64,000 bases of DNA from assembly GCF_002251735.1 (NCBI RefSeq), contig NZ_NOXS01000031.1:263476-327475 (forward strand). The letters are read 5' to 3'. This document shows positions 45,863 to 54,015 of the stretch, in pieces. A model generated the notes under the pieces. The model was not told the DNA's origin and made no database searches. It worked only from the letters and a program-made list of their open reading frames with translations. The stretch's first letter is position 1. Each line of letters begins with the position of its first letter. A program made the translations under genes and the position numbers. The DNA comes from Elstera cyanobacteriorum (GTDB lineage: Bacteria; Pseudomonadota; Alphaproteobacteria; Elsterales; Elsteraceae).

Positions 45863-47017
45863 TTACAGCCCCAGAAGGTTCAGCAGCACGGCGAAAAGCC
45901 CGTCCGCGATGATGATGAACAGAATGCCGGTCACAACCGCTTTCGTCGTCGCATCCCCGACCGCCGCCGCGCTACGCCCGGCACGCAGGCCCTGCAGACA
46001 GCCCGCACTGGCGACGATGATGCCGAACACTAAGCTTTTCGCGAGGCCGACGAAGAAATCTCCCAGTTTAACGGCATTCATCGTTTGATTGACGTAGGCC
46101 GCGCCGGTGACGTCGAGAATCCCAACGGAGACGATATAGCCGCCGATGAGCCCCATGACATCGGCATAAAGGCACAGCAGCGGCGTCATCAGCACCAGCG
46201 CCAGCACGCGCGGCAGCACGAGGAAATCGATGGGCGACACGCCGAGGGTGGAGAGGGCGTCGACCTCCTCATTGCCCTGCATGGCGCCGATTTGCGCGGC
46301 AAAGGCCGCCCCCGTGCGCCCAGCCAGGACAATGCCGGTCATCACCGCCCCCATTTCCCGCGCCATTGCAATGGCGACGAGGTTGGCAACATAGAGTTCC
46401 GCCCCGAACTGCTTGAGCTGCATCGCGCCGACGAAGGCGAGGATCAGCCCGATCAGCAGCGAAATGATGGTGACGATGGGCAGCGCCTGCGCCCCGCATT
46501 CCTGCACGAACAGCAGAAAATCCCGATGCTGAAACTGCGCCTTGCCCCGGAACAGCCGCAGCATCGAGACCGTGATGGCACCGAGGAAGTTGAGCCAATC
46601 CTTCCCCTCCTTCACGGCACGCAGGGTGGTTTTGCCGATGGCGGTCAGCGGGGCGAACCCCAGGCCCTTTTTATCCGTGCCCTCGCGTTCCGGTACGGCG
46701 GTGGCGAGGGTATAGAGCCGCTGCGCCCCCTCTGGCAGGCCGGTGAGGGTCAGCGGAATATCGCCGAGCGCGCAAACTTCGTGCAGCTTTAGCAAAAAGG
46801 CGATCAGGCTGCTGTCGTAGCCATCGAGCTGGGCGTTGACCGTGATGCCCGCGATATAATCGCCATGCGCCAACTCCTGCGTAATTGGCCCCAGCGAGGC
46901 CACCCCCTGCGCCACCCGCCATTCCCCGGTTAGGGTGATGCGCAGGCAGCGATCCGATCCGCGTTCGACTGCAACGCGCGGGTCAGGCTCGCGGGAACGG
47001 GACCAGAGCAAGGCCAA
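45863..47017 (-). CDS. MCE transporter permease with N-terminal STAS domain, MlaE-like
   Basis: A 384-residue protein combining a STAS-like domain (about 10-110, with SLIAFLLKLHEVCALGDIPL) and an MlaE permease (about 150-384) with five membrane helices and the motif GMVLALQ-equivalent LIGLILAFVGAMQLKQFGAE. Conserved late features are EMGAVMTGIVLAGRTGAAFA and MQGNEEVDALSTLGVSP. Fusion of STAS with the permease replaces a separate MlaB. It is the first gene of the minus-strand operon. Confidence 0.92.
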   Translation of the reverse strand: MALLWSRSREPDPRVAVERGSDRCLRITLTGEWRVAQGVASLGPITQELAHGDYIAGITVNAQLDGYDSSLIAFLLKLHEVCALGDIPLTLTGLPEGAQRLYTLATAVPEREGTDKKGLGFAPLTAIGKTTLRAVKEGKDWLNFLGAITVSMLRLFRGKAQFQHRDFLLFVQECGAQALPIVTIISLLIGLILAFVGAMQLKQFGAELYVANLVAIAMAREMGAVMTGIVLAGRTGAAFAAQIGAMQGNEEVDALSTLGVSPIDFLVLPRVLALVLMTPLLCLYADVMGLIGGYIVSVGILDVTGAAYVNQTMNAVKLGDFFVGLAKSLVFGIIVASAGCLQGLRAGRSAAAVGDATTKAVVTGILFIIIADGLFAVLLNLLGL

Positions 47018-47162
47018 AACAGAGTCTCCTTTTTACCGCACTCCGGTCTAGCGCCGGGGCGTGCGCAACCCTATCTTGTCGGGGCGGGAATGCCGAGAGG
47101 GAGGATAGCGGCCCGACCGATTTACCACAGGCGGCTTTCTTAGAAGCGTTATAAAATAGCCC

Positions 47163-47190
47163 TTGACGTCGCCCGGACGCCCTGCCATAT
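47163..47190 (+). promoter_or_regulatory. Possible sigma-70 promoter for ahpC
   Basis: A -35 element TTGACG (47163-47168) is followed 17 bases later by CATATC, a modest -10. Transcription would start near 47198, just before a 17-bp palindrome. No OxyR-type spaced ATAG/CTAT site is obvious. Confidence 0.4.
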
Positions 47191-47202
47191 CTAACCTCGT
47201 TC

Positions 47203-47219
47203 TTTGGAATTATTCCAAA
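47203..47219. promoter_or_regulatory. 17-bp palindrome in the ahpC leader
   Basis: TTTGGAAT-T-ATTCCAAA is a perfect palindrome around one base. It shares its last three bases with the stem of the next hairpin, so the two RNA structures would partly compete. It may be an operator or part of a leader switch. Confidence 0.55.
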
Positions 47220-47241
47220 CCGGGGAGCGCCCCGGTTTTTT
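47217..47241 (+). terminator. Terminator-like hairpin in the ahpC leader
   Basis: AAACCGGGG (47217-47225) and CCCCGGTTT (47230-47238) form a 9-bp stem with loop AGCG, and six T (47236-47241) follow. This has all the parts of an intrinsic terminator on the plus strand, yet it lies 36 bases before the ahpC start and no plus-strand gene is upstream. It suggests attenuation or a small RNA. Confidence 0.7.
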
Positions 47242-47277
47242 GCAAGTTTACCCTTACCCGAACAGGAGATGTTCACA

Positions 47278-47808
47278 ATGTTGACCGTTGGCGATAGCTT
47301 CCCGAAATTCAACCTGACCGCCGTGACCGGCCCGAACCACCAGACCGATTTCGCGCAGGTTTCGAACGAAACCTATGCCGGTAAGTGGCTGGTCGTGTTC
47401 TTCTGGCCGAAGGATTTCACCTTCGTCTGCCCGACCGAAATCGTCGGCTACGGCAGCCTGGAAAAGGATTTCGCGGATCGCGATGCCGTGCTGATCGGCG
47501 CGTCGACCGATAGCGATTTCGTCCATGCCGCGTGGCGCACCCATCATGCCGACCTGAAGCCGCTGACCTTCCCGTGGCTGGCGGACATTAAGCGCGAACT
47601 GTCGACCGAACTCGGCATTCTCGCCAAGGACGCCGGCGTTGCCCTGCGCGCCACCTTCATTGTCGATCCCGAAGGCATCATCCGCCACGTGACCGTCAAC
47701 GATCTGTCGGTTGGTCGTAACCCGCAGGAAGCGCTGCGCATCCTCGACGCGCTGCAGACCGACGAACTCTGCCCCTGCAACTGGAAGCAGGGTGAAGCCA
47801 CCCTCTAA
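47278..47808 (+). CDS. ahpC: Peroxiredoxin, AhpC/Prx1 family
   Basis: A 2-Cys peroxiredoxin of 176 residues that reduces peroxides. The peroxidatic cysteine is C51 in FTFVCPTE, and the C-terminal resolving site is in ELCPCNWKQG (C165, C167). An ATG at 47269 sits directly on the AGGAG site; the ATG at 47278 is nine bases after it and was chosen. The AhpD gene follows after 147 bases. Together they resemble the AhpC/AhpD system in which AhpD, not AhpF, feeds electrons. Confidence 0.94.
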   Translation: MLTVGDSFPKFNLTAVTGPNHQTDFAQVSNETYAGKWLVVFFWPKDFTFVCPTEIVGYGSLEKDFADRDAVLIGASTDSDFVHAAWRTHHADLKPLTFPWLADIKRELSTELGILAKDAGVALRATFIVDPEGIIRHVTVNDLSVGRNPQEALRILDALQTDELCPCNWKQGEATL

Positions 47809-47955
47809 TCCAGGTTAGGATGATCTCCCGCCAAGCTTGTCTTGGCGGGAGTTTGCCGGGGCCGTCCGGCGGCAGTCTGCCTGCCCCCCGACGACCCCGG
47901 CACTCTCGGAAATCACCTCGAAAATGCCCGCGCGCTGACGCGGCAGGAGATCGCT

Positions 47956-48489
47956 ATGTCCATCGAAACCCTGAAATCCGCGCTGCCCGATTACGCCAAG
48001 GATCTGCGCCTCAACCTCTCCTCGGTCCTGTCGCAGCCGATGCTGTCGGCAAACCAGACCTGGGGCACCGCGCTTGCCACCGCAATCGCCGCGCGCAACC
48101 CCGCCGTGATCGCCGCGATCAATGCCGAACTCCAAGGTAAGATCGACGCCACCAACATCACCGCCGCCAAAACCGCCGCCGCGCTGATGGGTATGAACAA
48201 TATCTACTACCGCTACGTCCACCTCTCCCCGACCGCCGACTTCAAGACGATGCGCGCGGGCTTGCGGATGAACGGTATGGTCGGCCACGGCGCCGATGGT
48301 CTCGATTTCGAACTCTGGTCGCTCGCCGTCTCCGCCGTCAACGGCTGCGGCATGTGCATCGAAAGCCACGAGCACGAAGTCTTTAAGAAAGGCGCGACCA
48401 AGGAACAGGTGCAAGCCGTCGTGAAAATCGCCGCCGTAATTACGGCTGTGTCGGCAGCCCTGGAAGGCGCGGCGGCGCTCGGCGAGTAA
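47956..48489 (+). CDS. ahpD: Alkylhydroperoxidase AhpD (carboxymuconolactone decarboxylase family)
   Basis: A 177-residue helical protein of the AhpD family. The redox motif is NGCGMCIESHE, with C131, C134 and H138 matching the CxxC-x3-H pattern used for disulfide exchange. It probably re-reduces the neighbouring peroxiredoxin. The open frame extends upstream to 47842 but only the ATG at 47956 has AGGAGA before it and starts a family-typical N-terminus (MSIETLKSALPDYAKD). Confidence 0.93.
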   Translation: MSIETLKSALPDYAKDLRLNLSSVLSQPMLSANQTWGTALATAIAARNPAVIAAINAELQGKIDATNITAAKTAAALMGMNNIYYRYVHLSPTADFKTMRAGLRMNGMVGHGADGLDFELWSLAVSAVNGCGMCIESHEHEVFKKGATKEQVQAVVKIAAVITAVSAALEGAAALGE

Positions 48490-48502
48490 GCTTGGTGGGT
48501 TT

Positions 48503-48524
48503 GCCGGGGCAGCACTGCCCCGGC
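48503..48524 (+). terminator. Hairpin after ahpD
   Basis: GCCGGGGCA (48503-48511) and TGCCCCGGC (48516-48524) form a perfect 9-bp stem with loop GCAC, 13 bases after the ahpD stop. There is no T run, so it may need Rho or may serve to protect the 3' end. Confidence 0.55.
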
Positions 48525-48530
48525 GCCCCG

Positions 48531-48552
48531 CTTAAGGGCGATTGCCCTTAAG
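48531..48552. terminator. Second hairpin, overlapping the stop of the HEPN-like gene
   Basis: CTTAAGGGC (48531-48539) and GCCCTTAAG (48544-48552) form a perfect 9-bp stem with loop GATT. It contains the TAA stop of the minus-strand gene (48548-48550). With the neighbouring hairpin it separates two converging transcripts. No T run is seen on either side. Confidence 0.5.
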
Positions 48553-49228
48553 AATCCCCTGCTTTTGAATGAACGCTATCCTGATTGGTCTGAGAATATT
48601 TTCCCTCAAAATATTGAAAACATATTTCAGTTCCAACATTCAGAAACTTCCGGTATAGATCGTTCGTTTTTTCTAAGAATTGATCGATATGTGAAATCCC
48701 CTTTGGCAGAGCAATTTTCTTAGAAATTACATTTGATAGGATGATATCAGGCGCTGATATGTATCGATAATCGCTATCATTATCCCACCGTATCAAAAAT
48801 GTAGAATTTTCCAATTCTTTAATAGAGTCCTCTACATAACGTTTATCGTCTTTGTAATGGAAGATTAGATTATTTCTCATATGCGTCAGTGAGTCGAGAA
48901 ATGAATTATTAATTTTTTTGAATTCTTCCAGTATAGTTTTATCGTTTTTTTCGAGTTGTGTTATAATGGAATTAATATTGCTTTCTGGTTTCTTCTGACA
49001 AAAGGAAATCATCTCCTTTATGACATATATTGCCTCATGTAGATGTCCTATTGTGATTTTTATGAGGTACATTTTATGTGATAAATCATTCCTGTTTTCA
49101 TCTTCTTGTAAAAAATAATAATGAAGTTTTCGAATATCTTGCACTGCTAAGCAGAATCTTATCATAATATTTAATTCTTCTTTATTTTTAAAGTTTGAAA
49201 AATCTATCTTGATTTCCTGTAAGGTCAT
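48548..49228 (-). CDS. AT-rich hypothetical protein with HEPN-like motif
   Basis: A 226-residue, mostly helical, lysine- and asparagine-rich protein. I do not recognise a named family. The central phrase MRNNLIFHYKDD has the arginine, polar residue and histidine (R118, N119, H124) spaced as in HEPN nucleases and HEPN-like toxins (R-x4-6-H). The base composition is strikingly AT-rich against the GC-rich surroundings, with codons such as ATA, AAT and TTT common, so it was almost certainly acquired horizontally. No membrane segment or signal peptide is seen. It lies next to a zeta-like kinase module. It could be a toxin, an abortive-infection factor or a plain scaffold protein. Confidence 0.75.
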   Translation of the reverse strand: MTLQEIKIDFSNFKNKEELNIMIRFCLAVQDIRKLHYYFLQEDENRNDLSHKMYLIKITIGHLHEAIYVIKEMISFCQKKPESNINSIITQLEKNDKTILEEFKKINNSFLDSLTHMRNNLIFHYKDDKRYVEDSIKELENSTFLIRWDNDSDYRYISAPDIILSNVISKKIALPKGISHIDQFLEKTNDLYRKFLNVGTEICFQYFEGKYSQTNQDSVHSKAGDS

Positions 49229-49306
49229 AATTTTTATCTTTTCTCATGGGTTTGATTTTTAGATGCAACCCTGAAATCTTACCTGGGCAACGACGAGGAG
49301 CACGCC

Positions 49307-49507
49307 TTACTCAGCAGCGCTTTTTGCAGCTTCTTCGGCGATCAAATCGGCGGCACTCAATTCAACCAGCTCACCGTGGCGACGGATGACGATCCCAGTA
49401 TTGGTTTGAATGGCAATTTTGCGCGCCTCGGCAGCGGCGCGGCGCAGAGCAGCCAGAGCAACCAACGCTCCTTCAGGGAGAGGTTTTAAAGATGGAACGT
49501 CATTCAT
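49307..49507 (-). CDS. Small protein paired with the zeta-like kinase (possible antitoxin)
   Basis: A 66-residue acidic protein whose start overlaps the stop of the zeta-like kinase gene by four bases. A central helix (LVALAALRRAAAEARKIAIQ) is followed by NTGIVIRRHGELVELSAADL. Small partner genes directly behind zeta-like kinases are seen in other proteobacteria and are assumed to be antitoxins. Its base composition is like the host's, unlike the AT-rich gene that follows it. Function is inferred from position only. Confidence 0.6.
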   Translation of the reverse strand: MNDVPSLKPLPEGALVALAALRRAAAEARKIAIQTNTGIVIRRHGELVELSAADLIAEEAAKSAAE

Positions 49508-50022
49508 AACTCGCCTCCGCCATCTAAAGGGATCGGCACGTCACCATCGTTATCATATAGCGCCCAGCCATCGACGGCAAAACGGTAATGGTCGAAAAGA
49601 TTTCGAAGGCCCGCGTCGAAGCGCCTACGGATCACATCTTCCGGGATCGAATGCCCGCCTTGATGAATGCGCAGGCGAACGCGCGCGACTGCTTGGTCGG
49701 CGGTCGGGAGGGAGAGAAAATACAAGCTCACCCGATACCCCGCCGCCCGCCACGCTGCGATCTGCTTGAGATACCCCAGCCCCGACAGGGTGGTTTCAAT
49801 CGCAAAATCCTCCCGTGCCGCAAAAGCCCGGTCGATTTCTTCCAGCATGAGCCGCCCCGCCCGCAAGGCCACCTTTTCCGGGGCAAAGGGCGACAGGCCC
49901 GCCGCGATTAAATCGGCGTTAATGAAGCGCGGGCAGTCGGCTTCGTTCGGCAGAAACGCGCGGGCGAAAGTGGTTTTGCCCGCGCCGTTCGGCCCCGCGA
50001 TCATCAGAACCCGGGGCCGCAT
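49504..50022 (-). CDS. Zeta-toxin-like P-loop kinase
   Basis: A 172-residue P-loop protein. Walker A is GPNGAGKTT at residues 10-18, followed by FINADLIAAG, a marker of zeta-toxin-like and related kinases, and by RIHQGGHSIPEDVIRRRFD, in which arginines would contact ATP. Zeta toxins phosphorylate UDP-GlcNAc, while the related AvrRxo1 of Xanthomonas phosphorylates NAD. Its gene starts four bases after the nadE stop and overlaps a small gene downstream. The short length (zeta is near 280) fits a compact kinase subgroup. Its substrate is unknown. Confidence 0.75.
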   Translation of the reverse strand: MRPRVLMIAGPNGAGKTTFARAFLPNEADCPRFINADLIAAGLSPFAPEKVALRAGRLMLEEIDRAFAAREDFAIETTLSGLGYLKQIAAWRAAGYRVSLYFLSLPTADQAVARVRLRIHQGGHSIPEDVIRRRFDAGLRNLFDHYRFAVDGWALYDNDGDVPIPLDGGGEL

Positions 50023-50026
50023 CCGC

Positions 50027-51703
50027 TTACCCGCCCCGATAGCCGTTGGTGATCGGATACCGCCGCTCGCGCCCGAAGCTGCGGCGGGTGAGTTTTACCC
50101 CCGGCGCGGCTTGGCGGCGCTTATATTCGGCGCGGTCGAGCATCCCCCAAACGCGGGTGACGAGGGCTTCGTCGAACCCTGCGGCTACCAGCTCGGCGCG
50201 GGATTTTTGGTCTTCGATAATCCCGGTCAGAATGGCGTCCAGCACGTCATAGGGCGGCAGCGTATCTTGATCGGTCTGGTTGGGCTTCAGTTCGGCGGTC
50301 GGGGGCTTGGTGATAACGGTTTCCGGCATCACCAGCGTCTCCGATCCAATCATCGGCCCCAGGGCGCCCGCCGGGGCGGTGTGGTTGCGCCAGCGCGAGA
50401 CGGCGAAAACATCGGTCTTATACAGGTCTTTCAGCACCGCATAACCGCCGCACATATCGCCGTAGAGCGTGGCATAGCCGACCGCCATTTCCGACTTATT
50501 GCCGGTGGAAAGCACCATTGCCCCCAGCTTATTGCTGAGCGCCATGAGGGTAACGCCGCGCGCGCGCGACTGGATGTTTTCTTCGGTCGTATCCGCCGCC
50601 CGCCCCTGGGTGAGCGGTGCCAGCATCTCGCCGAAGGCGGCCATCGCCGGGCCGATGGTCACCGAGTGTAGGGTAATCCCCAGGCGCATCGCCACGCCCG
50701 CCGCATCATCCAGGCTTTCCTGCGAGGTATAGGGGGAGGGCATCATCACGGCGGTCACCCGGCCCGCGCCCAACCCATCGACGGCAATCGCGGCGGCCAG
50801 CGCCGAATCGATCCCGCCCGACAGGCCTAGGATAACGCCGGGAAAGCGGTTCTTATTCACATAGTCGCGCAAGGCCACGACCATCGCGGTATAGAGCGCT
50901 TCTTCCCGTCCCAGCGCCGGGGCGGGGGGCTGGTCGGACGATAGCGCAATCCGCCCGTCCGCCCCGCGCGTAAGTGTCAGCCGTCCCAGCGCCGATTGAA
51001 AGGCGGGGAGGGTCAGCACGGTTTTACAATCAGCATCGACGGCGAAGGACGCGCCATCGAAGACCATTTCGTCCTGCCCGCCCACCTGATTGACATAGAC
51101 CAGCGGCAGCGCGGTTTCGCCGATGCGGGCGACGGCGAGGGACAGGCGCTCGTCGGCCTTACCGTCTTCGAAGGGGGAGCCGTTGGGGACGATGAGGATT
51201 TCCGCCCCCATTTCCGCCAAGGCTTCGCAGACGTCCGGCGTCCACATATCTTCGCAGATCGGCACGCCCAGCTTCACGCCGCGAAACAGGATGGGGCCGG
51301 GGATCGGGCCGGGGGCGAAGACGCGCTTTTCGTCGAACACACCATAGTTCGGTAGATCATGCTTCACGCGGATCGCGGCGATTTTGCCACCGTCGAGCAG
51401 GGCGACGCAGTTGCACGGATAGCCGCCCTGATCGAGCGGCACGCCGACCAGCAGCGCCGAGCCGCCATCGGCGGTTTCGGCAGCGAGTTCCTCCAGCAAG
51501 GCCCGGCAGTCGGCCAGGAATTGCGGGCGCAGCACCAAATCTTCCGGCGGATAGCCGCACAGGGTGAGTTCGCCGAAGACGACGAGATCGACGCCGGTTT
51601 TCGCAGCCTCCGCCCGGGTGGCACGGATCAGCGCGGCATTGCCCGCCAGATCGCCGACATGGGGGTTGACCTGCGCCAGCGCGAGCGTCAGCCGATCCGT
51701 CAT
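50027..51703 (-). CDS. nadE: Glutamine-dependent NAD+ synthetase
   Basis: A 558-residue enzyme that makes NAD+ from deamido-NAD+, ATP and glutamine. The N-terminal nitrilase-like glutaminase has the triad E in FGELTLCGYPPED, K in IRVKHDLPNY and C in GVPICEDMW. The C-terminal synthetase has the pyrophosphate loop LSGGIDSALAAAIA (about 286-299). The frame extends upstream to 51754, but the ATG at 51703 has GGAGG nine bases before it and begins the normal N-terminus. It follows lptG with a 2-base offset, so it may share its transcript, and a zeta-like gene follows by four bases. Confidence 0.96.
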   Translation of the reverse strand: MTDRLTLALAQVNPHVGDLAGNAALIRATRAEAAKTGVDLVVFGELTLCGYPPEDLVLRPQFLADCRALLEELAAETADGGSALLVGVPLDQGGYPCNCVALLDGGKIAAIRVKHDLPNYGVFDEKRVFAPGPIPGPILFRGVKLGVPICEDMWTPDVCEALAEMGAEILIVPNGSPFEDGKADERLSLAVARIGETALPLVYVNQVGGQDEMVFDGASFAVDADCKTVLTLPAFQSALGRLTLTRGADGRIALSSDQPPAPALGREEALYTAMVVALRDYVNKNRFPGVILGLSGGIDSALAAAIAVDGLGAGRVTAVMMPSPYTSQESLDDAAGVAMRLGITLHSVTIGPAMAAFGEMLAPLTQGRAADTTEENIQSRARGVTLMALSNKLGAMVLSTGNKSEMAVGYATLYGDMCGGYAVLKDLYKTDVFAVSRWRNHTAPAGALGPMIGSETLVMPETVITKPPTAELKPNQTDQDTLPPYDVLDAILTGIIEDQKSRAELVAAGFDEALVTRVWGMLDRAEYKRRQAAPGVKLTRRSFGRERRYPITNGYRGG

Positions 51704-51704
51704 T

Positions 51705-52802
51705 CTAACCGTCCTCCAGGTACAAAAGCGTCGCAAGGCCGAACAGGCAACCAATCGCCGCCGGGGTCCAGGCCGCCATCAGCACGGGGATGCTGGCGGA
51801 TTTGCCCAAGGCCTGCACAAGGTCGTTCATCAGATAGAAACCGAAGCCGATCAGCACCCCGAGACCGATGCGCGCGCCCACCCCGCCGCGCCGGGCCGGG
51901 CGGAGGGAGAAGGTGGCGGCGATCAGCACCATCGCCCCCAGCAGCACCGGCACGGCCAATTGGCTGTGCAGATACAGCCGGTGGCGGGTGGCGGAGAAGC
52001 CGGCGCTTTCCAGCACGGAGATAAAGTCCGGCAGCGCCCAGAACGACATGGTTTCTGGCCGCGCGAAACTTTCTTGGATGCGGTCGGGCGTCAGATCGGT
52101 CGGCAGCACCAGCCGCCCGATGGGTTTCGACGGTTGACCGTTCGGCGCTTCCGACGCGGGATCGATCACCCAGGCGCCGTCTTCCAGCGTTGCTGTGGGG
52201 GCATCGACGCGGGAAACGAAGCGGCCCTGCGCATCGTAGCGCAGGATCATCACGCCCCCCAGGCTGCGCAGATCGCGGCTGACCTGATCGGCGTGAATGA
52301 TCGCGGTCGCGCCGCCGCCGCCCGCCTGCCGCAGCCAGAGACCAGCGGGGGAGACGACCATCTGTTCCACTTGCCCGCGCAGCAGCCGACCTTCCAACAC
52401 CTCATAGCGGGCGAAGGTGACGGCGGCGAGCTGGTTTAGCAGCGCGACTTTCAAAATGCCCAGGCCAACCGCCACAAAAAGGGCGGGGGCAAGGAACTGC
52501 CAGACGGAAATCCCCGCCGCGCGTGCCACGATCAACTCGTTGCTGCGCGTCAGGCGCCAGAAGGCCATGATCGCGCCGAACAGCACGGCGAAGGGCATCA
52601 GGGTTTGCGCGGTCTGCGGCAGTTTCAACAGGGCGAGATGCAGCACCGTGGCAAGGCCAACATCGGGCTTACTGGCCGCCCGGCGCAGCAGTTCCACCGA
52701 ATCGGCGAGGAAAATCACCGCCGACAGGCCGAAGAAGAAACTGAGCAGCCAGACGCCGAAATGCTTGGCGATATAGCCGCAGAATAGCGGGGAAATGCGC
52801 AT
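51705..52802 (-). CDS. lptG: Lipopolysaccharide export permease LptG
   Basis: A 365-residue inner-membrane protein with six membrane helices around a periplasmic jellyroll domain (about 110-280). It opens with YIAKHFGVWLLSFFFGLSAV and contains RSNELIVARAAGISVWQF, a hallmark of LptF/LptG. It pairs with LptF and the LptB ATPase to pull LPS out of the inner membrane. The open frame runs upstream into lptF, but the ATG at 52802 overlaps the lptF stop. Confidence 0.93.
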   Translation of the reverse strand: MRISPLFCGYIAKHFGVWLLSFFFGLSAVIFLADSVELLRRAASKPDVGLATVLHLALLKLPQTAQTLMPFAVLFGAIMAFWRLTRSNELIVARAAGISVWQFLAPALFVAVGLGILKVALLNQLAAVTFARYEVLEGRLLRGQVEQMVVSPAGLWLRQAGGGGATAIIHADQVSRDLRSLGGVMILRYDAQGRFVSRVDAPTATLEDGAWVIDPASEAPNGQPSKPIGRLVLPTDLTPDRIQESFARPETMSFWALPDFISVLESAGFSATRHRLYLHSQLAVPVLLGAMVLIAATFSLRPARRGGVGARIGLGVLIGFGFYLMNDLVQALGKSASIPVLMAAWTPAAIGCLFGLATLLYLEDG

Positions 52803-53908
52803 CAGCGCGCCTCCGTCGCGGGGGAAAACAGCGTGGGGCGGGCGATGACCAGCGCTGCGACCGCCACTGTTACCAGCGGCAGCAGGTAGAACAGCAGCAC
52901 GGCGCCGCTCATACGGTTCGCCAAACTGCCGAAGGCGAAGAACAGCCCTTGCACCGCAGCCGCCAGCACGACGGCCAGCAGAATGCGTCGGTTCTGGCCG
53001 CGCCGGTTGAAATCGCCGGACAGCAGCGCACCGAAGGCAATCGCCAGAAACGCCGGGATCATCAGCGGCGCAGCAAGGCGCTGATGGGCTTCGATGAAAA
53101 AGCCGCGCCGGGTGCGGTCGTCCACCCCATCCTCCGGCCACAGCAATTCATCAAGGTAGCGTTCGGTGCCTTCGCGCTGGCGATTAACAATCTCGCCGGT
53201 CACCCGGTTGATATCCACCGTGTAGCGGTCGAAGAACAGAAAGCTGATGCGGCCCGTCGTGCGGTCGAGTTCCTGCCGATTGCCGTTGATCATCACCAGG
53301 CGCGGGCCATCGGGGCTTTGCACCATCGTTCCCCGGTCGGCGATATAGGTCGCGGGCCGGTCGGCGATGCGGCTGTCGTGGGCCATAATGCCGAAGAGAT
53401 CGCCTTCCACCCCCTGCTCGCGCACGAACAGCGTCAGCTTATCGTCAAGCTGGGTAAAAACACCCTCTTGCAGCAGCACGGCAGTAAAATTATTGCGCAG
53501 ATTGGCCTGCAAATCCTTGAAAGCGCGGTAGGAGGCCGGGAGGCCGTAGAGCGTTAACCCGTAGCCGACCAGCAGCAGCGCTGCCATCACCATCACTGCC
53601 GGGCGCATCAACTGGCTCGGCCCCAGCCCGGCTGCGCGCATCGCCAGCAACTCGCTATCCGCCTGCAAGCCGTTGTAGGTGAACAGCACGGCGGCAAACA
53701 GCGCGATAGGCAGGATCACCGTCAGGAAGTTCGGCAGCACCAGGGCCGAAATGGTGATGAAGGTCGAGACCGGCAGCCCGCGGTTCACCGTCAGGTCGAT
53801 GAAACGGAGCGACTGGCTAAGCCAGATGGCGGCGGCAAGAACGGCGAGTACGGCGAGCGTCGCGACCAGAACCTGCCGGGCGATATAACGGTCGAAGCGG
53901 GTCAACAT
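52802..53908 (-). CDS. lptF: Lipopolysaccharide export permease LptF
   Basis: A 368-residue partner of LptG with the same layout of three helices, periplasmic domain and three helices. Marker: NGLQADSELLAMRAAGLGPS. Two possible starts exist: GTG at 53917 and ATG at 53908; the ATG was chosen since it gives MLTRFDRYIARQ, the usual LptF opening. No strong ribosome site is visible. Its stop overlaps the lptG start by one base. Confidence 0.93.
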   Translation of the reverse strand: MLTRFDRYIARQVLVATLAVLAVLAAAIWLSQSLRFIDLTVNRGLPVSTFITISALVLPNFLTVILPIALFAAVLFTYNGLQADSELLAMRAAGLGPSQLMRPAVMVMAALLLVGYGLTLYGLPASYRAFKDLQANLRNNFTAVLLQEGVFTQLDDKLTLFVREQGVEGDLFGIMAHDSRIADRPATYIADRGTMVQSPDGPRLVMINGNRQELDRTTGRISFLFFDRYTVDINRVTGEIVNRQREGTERYLDELLWPEDGVDDRTRRGFFIEAHQRLAAPLMIPAFLAIAFGALLSGDFNRRGQNRRILLAVVLAAAVQGLFFAFGSLANRMSGAVLLFYLLPLVTVAVAALVIARPTLFSPATEAR

Positions 53909-54015
53909 CGGCGGCACTATAGGCGGCAGGGCAGCCCGTCGCTAGTCCCCCCTTGCAGGGGGCGCCCGCGCATCGTACATCCCCGCTATCACGCCCTAAG
54001 GGGCAAGGAGGAATG

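Noticed and set aside
48490-49310. Complete genomic island or prophage around the AT-rich gene
   Set aside because: No integrase, tRNA target, direct repeats or phage genes are visible; only the single gene is atypical.
49240-49330. Plus-strand peptide-like stretch (ATLKSYLGNDEEHALL) between the AT-rich gene and the small zeta partner
   Set aside because: It has no start or ribosome site and runs antisense into the small gene; most likely chance or a worn remnant.
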